Shown here piece by piece: positions 3,270 to 5,848 of a stretch of DNA of 5,848 nt. Position 1 is the first letter of the stretch, and each line of letters starts with the position of its first letter. The stretch is taken from the NCBI GenBank assembly GCA_038210985.1, contig JBBQWB010000143.1, positions 1-5,848 on the forward strand, given 5' to 3'. This stretch comes from JAQUGA01 sp038210985. GTDB taxonomy: Bacteria; Bacteroidota; Bacteroidia; Bacteroidales; WCHB1-69. Under the pieces are notes generated by a model. It saw only the letters and a program-made list of their open reading frames with translations, did not search any database and was not told where the DNA came from. The position numbers were made by a program, and so were the translations under genes.

Positions 3270-5657
3270 ATGCTGAAAATGAATTCAACTTTTATAAAAA
3301 ATGAATTAAAAGTTGTAAAAACAGCATTTTCTAAAAAAATAAAAAAGATATTTGTCATAATATTAGTAATATCAGCGAGCATTATTATAGTCTCGCTTTT
3401 ATTTATTTCGTTTATTGCCAAATGGTTAGTCGAAAAGTATGATGTTAAATATTTAGGACGAGAAGTTACCATGGATTGGATTTATGTTAACCCTTTTACT
3501 GGGTATGCAAATATGAGTAACCTCAAAATTTATGAATTTGAAAGCGATAGCGTATTTATTTCAGCAAATTCTTTAAGCGTTAATTTTTCAATGCTTAAAT
3601 TGTTTTTAAAGACTATTGAAATCAGTGAAATAACACTGGATAGACCAAAAATAGTAATCATTCAAAACAAAAGTGTTTTGAATTTTGGCGACATAATAGA
3701 GCGTTTTAAACCCAAGCATAGTGCCAACACAAACAAAGCTCCTACTTGGTTTAATATTGTGAATATAAAAGTGGTAGACGGAGAATTTAGGTATCGTGAA
3801 CTAGTAACTCCGATAAATTATTTTATTACGAATGTATCCATTGATAGTCCTGGAAAGCTATGGAATACAGATACGATAGTGGCTAATTTTACTTTTTTGT
3901 CGGGGATTGGAAGTGGAGGGATGAGCGGTAAAATAAAAATGAATATTAAAAGTTTGGAGTATAAACTTGCCATTATTGTTGATAATTTTAGACTAAATAT
4001 TTTGGAACAATATCTAAATGATTTAACTAATTATGGAACTTACTCGGCAATTTTGGATGCTGATTTAAGCGTTGTTGGCAATTTTAAAACAGCCAGAGAT
4101 GTAAGTTTTTCGGGTTTTGTTTCGCTTAGTGATTTTCAAATTGGTAAAAATGCACAGGATAAATATGCTTCTTTCGACAAGTTTTCGTTCAGTATTTTCG
4201 AGTTGAGTCCCAATAATCATAAATATCTTTTCGATTCAATTTCTTTGGTAAATCCTTATTTCAAATACGAACGTTACGACCATACTGATAATTTGCATTC
4301 CATGTTTGGAAATGTTGCAGCAAAAAACCAATCTACAAAAGCTTCCACCGATAAGTTTAACTTATTACTTACCATAGGTGCATATATTGTGGATTTGTCC
4401 AAGAATTTCTTTAAAAGTGATTATCAAATTAATAGTTTACAAATTGATTCAGGAAACTTGCAATTTAATGATTTCTCAATACCCGAAAAGTTTTCGATAG
4501 ATTTGAGTAAAATTAATATTTCAGCCGATTCAATTAATAAAATCAACAAACGAGTTAATTTAAAATTCGACTCTCAAATTGAGCCTTATGGTAGTGTAAA
4601 CATCGAAATAAGTGTGAATCCTAAAGATAGCAGCGACTTTGATGTGAATTATCAAATTACTCAAGTTCCGCTTTCTATATTTAATCCTTATCTTATTTCT
4701 TACACATCGTATCCTTTTGATAGGGGTACACTAGAAATTAGAGGGAATTGGAATGTGCGGAAAAGCGAAATAAATAGTGTTAATCATTTGGTGGTAATTG
4801 ATCCTCGTGTTTCCGAACGAATAAAAAATGTCGATTCTCATTGGCTTCCTATTCCTTTAATAATAGCATTGGTGCGCGAGCGAGGAAATGTAATAGATTA
4901 CCAAATACCGATAAAAGGAGATTTGAAAAATCCAAAATTTAAATTTAAAGATGTTATATCTGATTTATTGGAAAATATTTTTGTAAAACCACCCTCCACT
5001 CCATATATTTATATTGTAAAAAACGCCGAAGAAATTATTGAGAAGTCGCTTTCTTTAAAATGGCAGATGCGAAATAATACTCTTTTGGGAAGGCAGGAGA
5101 AATTTATAAAAACAATAGTTGATTTTTTGGTCGAAAATCCGGAAGCAAAAATATTAGTTCGTCCTCAATTTTACTACAACAAAGAAAAAGAATACATTCT
5201 GTTTTTCGAAGCTAAAAAAATGTTTTTAATTGCTAATAATAGCATAAAAAACATGGTGTTTAGCCCAAAAGATTCATTGATGGTGGATAAATTTTCGGTA
5301 AAAGATTCGATGTTTATTCGTTATGTAGATAAGATGACACATGATAAGTTGTTGTTTTCGATGCAAGATAAATGTTCGAGTTTTATCAAAAAAAGCCTAA
5401 TAAATTCTGAATTAAAAAAGCTGGAAAATTCCCGCAAAGCTCTTTTTGTATCATTTTTCAAGGACAAAGACGTAGATAAACAACTTACTTTTTCGGCTTC
5501 TAAAAATGTAGTTCCGTTTAATGGATTTTCATTTTATAAAATTGAATACAAAAATGATTTTCCTGAATCATTGATAAATGCTTATAATAAAATGAACGAT
5601 TTGAACCACAAAAAACCTCGAAAAAGGTATTTCAAAAAGCGAGTAAAAAACGAATAG
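3270..5657 (+). CDS. DUF748/AsmA-like membrane-anchored protein
   Basis: The 795-residue protein has a basic start, one transmembrane helix at about 26-50 (KIFVIILVISASIII onward), and a long beta-rich remainder likely in the periplasm. The N-terminal part (54-145) has the AsmA-like opening: YLGREVTMDWIYVNPFTGYA, LKIYE, then SEITLDRPKIVIIQ. The C-terminal core has FNPYLISYTSYPFDRGTLEI (471-490), then LPIPLIIALVRERGNVIDYQ (526-545) and IPIKGDLKNPKFKF (546-559). These match the DUF748 pattern '(N)PY....Y.I..G.L....' and 'PL..ALALL.D..G.IDL..PV.G.L..P.F'. A conserved-type tail (608-650) resembles the family's distant OmpA-like segment. AsmA-superfamily proteins are thought to form hydrophobic-groove bridges for lipids between membranes; that role is inferred here. 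The ATG at 3279 is a possible alternative start. An AAGGTGA at 3247-3253 is too far from the ATG to be a good ribosome site. Confidence 0.85.
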   Translation: MLKMNSTFIKNELKVVKTAFSKKIKKIFVIILVISASIIIVSLLFISFIAKWLVEKYDVKYLGREVTMDWIYVNPFTGYANMSNLKIYEFESDSVFISANSLSVNFSMLKLFLKTIEISEITLDRPKIVIIQNKSVLNFGDIIERFKPKHSANTNKAPTWFNIVNIKVVDGEFRYRELVTPINYFITNVSIDSPGKLWNTDTIVANFTFLSGIGSGGMSGKIKMNIKSLEYKLAIIVDNFRLNILEQYLNDLTNYGTYSAILDADLSVVGNFKTARDVSFSGFVSLSDFQIGKNAQDKYASFDKFSFSIFELSPNNHKYLFDSISLVNPYFKYERYDHTDNLHSMFGNVAAKNQSTKASTDKFNLLLTIGAYIVDLSKNFFKSDYQINSLQIDSGNLQFNDFSIPEKFSIDLSKINISADSINKINKRVNLKFDSQIEPYGSVNIEISVNPKDSSDFDVNYQITQVPLSIFNPYLISYTSYPFDRGTLEIRGNWNVRKSEINSVNHLVVIDPRVSERIKNVDSHWLPIPLIIALVRERGNVIDYQIPIKGDLKNPKFKFKDVISDLLENIFVKPPSTPYIYIVKNAEEIIEKSLSLKWQMRNNTLLGRQEKFIKTIVDFLVENPEAKILVRPQFYYNKEKEYILFFEAKKMFLIANNSIKNMVFSPKDSLMVDKFSVKDSMFIRYVDKMTHDKLLFSMQDKCSSFIKKSLINSELKKLENSRKALFVSFFKDKDVDKQLTFSASKNVVPFNGFSFYKIEYKNDFPESLINAYNKMNDLNHKKPRKRYFKKRVKNE

Positions 5658-5721
5658 TAAATAGTGTCTGCAAGAAAACGCCAATTTCTTTCCGCCAAAG
5701 GTCGGACAAGCTGTTATACTT

Positions 5722-5846
5722 GCAACGAATTTAGGTCATTCCGACCAAGATTTTGTTGGTTTTCATTTTTTTTTTGCCCCAGCTCTCAAGGGTGAAAGCA
5801 AATGAAAACGTACAAAATCTAATTCGGAACTCGCTAAATTCGTTGC
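5722..5846. repeat. 125-bp hyphenated palindrome (possible miniature element or terminator)
   Basis: Arms 5722-5768 and 5800-5846 are both 47 nt and pair in one register with no gap, 38 of 47 positions matching. The blocks are GCAACGAATTTAG/CTAAATTCGTTGC (13 bp), TTCCGA/TCGGAA (6), AGATTTTGT/ACAAAATCT (9) and GTTTTCATTT/AAATGAAAAC (10). Symmetric mismatched gaps of 4, 3 and 2 bases separate them. The centre (5769-5799) holds a T run and a weak CC/GG pairing. It starts 64 bp after the DUF748 stop and could end that transcript, but its length suggests a small mobile or repeated element. Confidence 0.7.
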
Positions 5847-5848
5847 TG

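Noticed and set aside
3263..3472. 69-codon open frame on the minus strand
   Set aside because: It is antisense to the start of the DUF748 gene and has no recognisable features.
5672..5690. Terminator hairpin right after the DUF748 gene
   Set aside because: AAGAAA and TTTCTT can pair across a 7-nt loop, but the stem is short and weak with no T run after it.

Overview
The window looks like chromosome from a member of the Bacteroidota (Bacteroidetes). It is AT-rich (roughly 30% GC by eye). Start codons follow A-rich leaders rather than clear Shine-Dalgarno sites. The best promoter fits the phylum-specific TTG-N20-TAnnTTTG pattern. The proteins also fit: an MCE/MlaD tail typical of this phylum, a LEA2-like membrane-anchored protein, a small Bacteroidetes-style antitoxin, a UspA protein and a large DUF748/AsmA-like protein. 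All genes are on the + strand. I cannot assign a genus.

Layout: (1) 1-299 is the C-terminal end of an MCE/MlaD-family lipid-transport protein. (2) 344-1216 encodes a 290-aa membrane-anchored protein with two LEA2-like beta domains, probably in the same operon. (3) 1217-1835 has no convincing gene but is packed with short dispersed repeats and REP-like hairpins, several with compensatory base changes between copies. (4) 1836-2359 is a type II toxin-antitoxin locus: a strong promoter overlapping an operator-like inverted repeat, an intact 64-aa antitoxin, and a YafQ-family toxin with an in-frame TAA at codon 15 but all its catalytic residues intact. (5) 2360-2768 is a second gene-free spacer with heptanucleotide tandem arrays, another copy of the dispersed repeat, and a nested inverted repeat. 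(6) 2769-3248 encodes a universal stress protein, and 21 bp later 3270-5657 encodes a 795-aa inner-membrane-anchored DUF748/AsmA-like protein. These two are probably co-transcribed. (7) 5722-5846 is a 125-bp hyphenated palindrome with 47-nt arms in perfect register, ending two bases before the window ends.

Two of the three gene groups point to the cell envelope: the MCE protein with its LEA2-like neighbour, and the DUF748 protein. MCE and AsmA-like proteins are both linked to lipid movement between membranes in other bacteria, but nothing here shows that they work together. The toxin-antitoxin locus and the repeats look like accessory material inserted or accumulated between these ordinary genes. 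The least explained items are the 125-bp palindrome, the two covarying hairpin families, and the toxin that is interrupted while its antitoxin and promoter remain intact.
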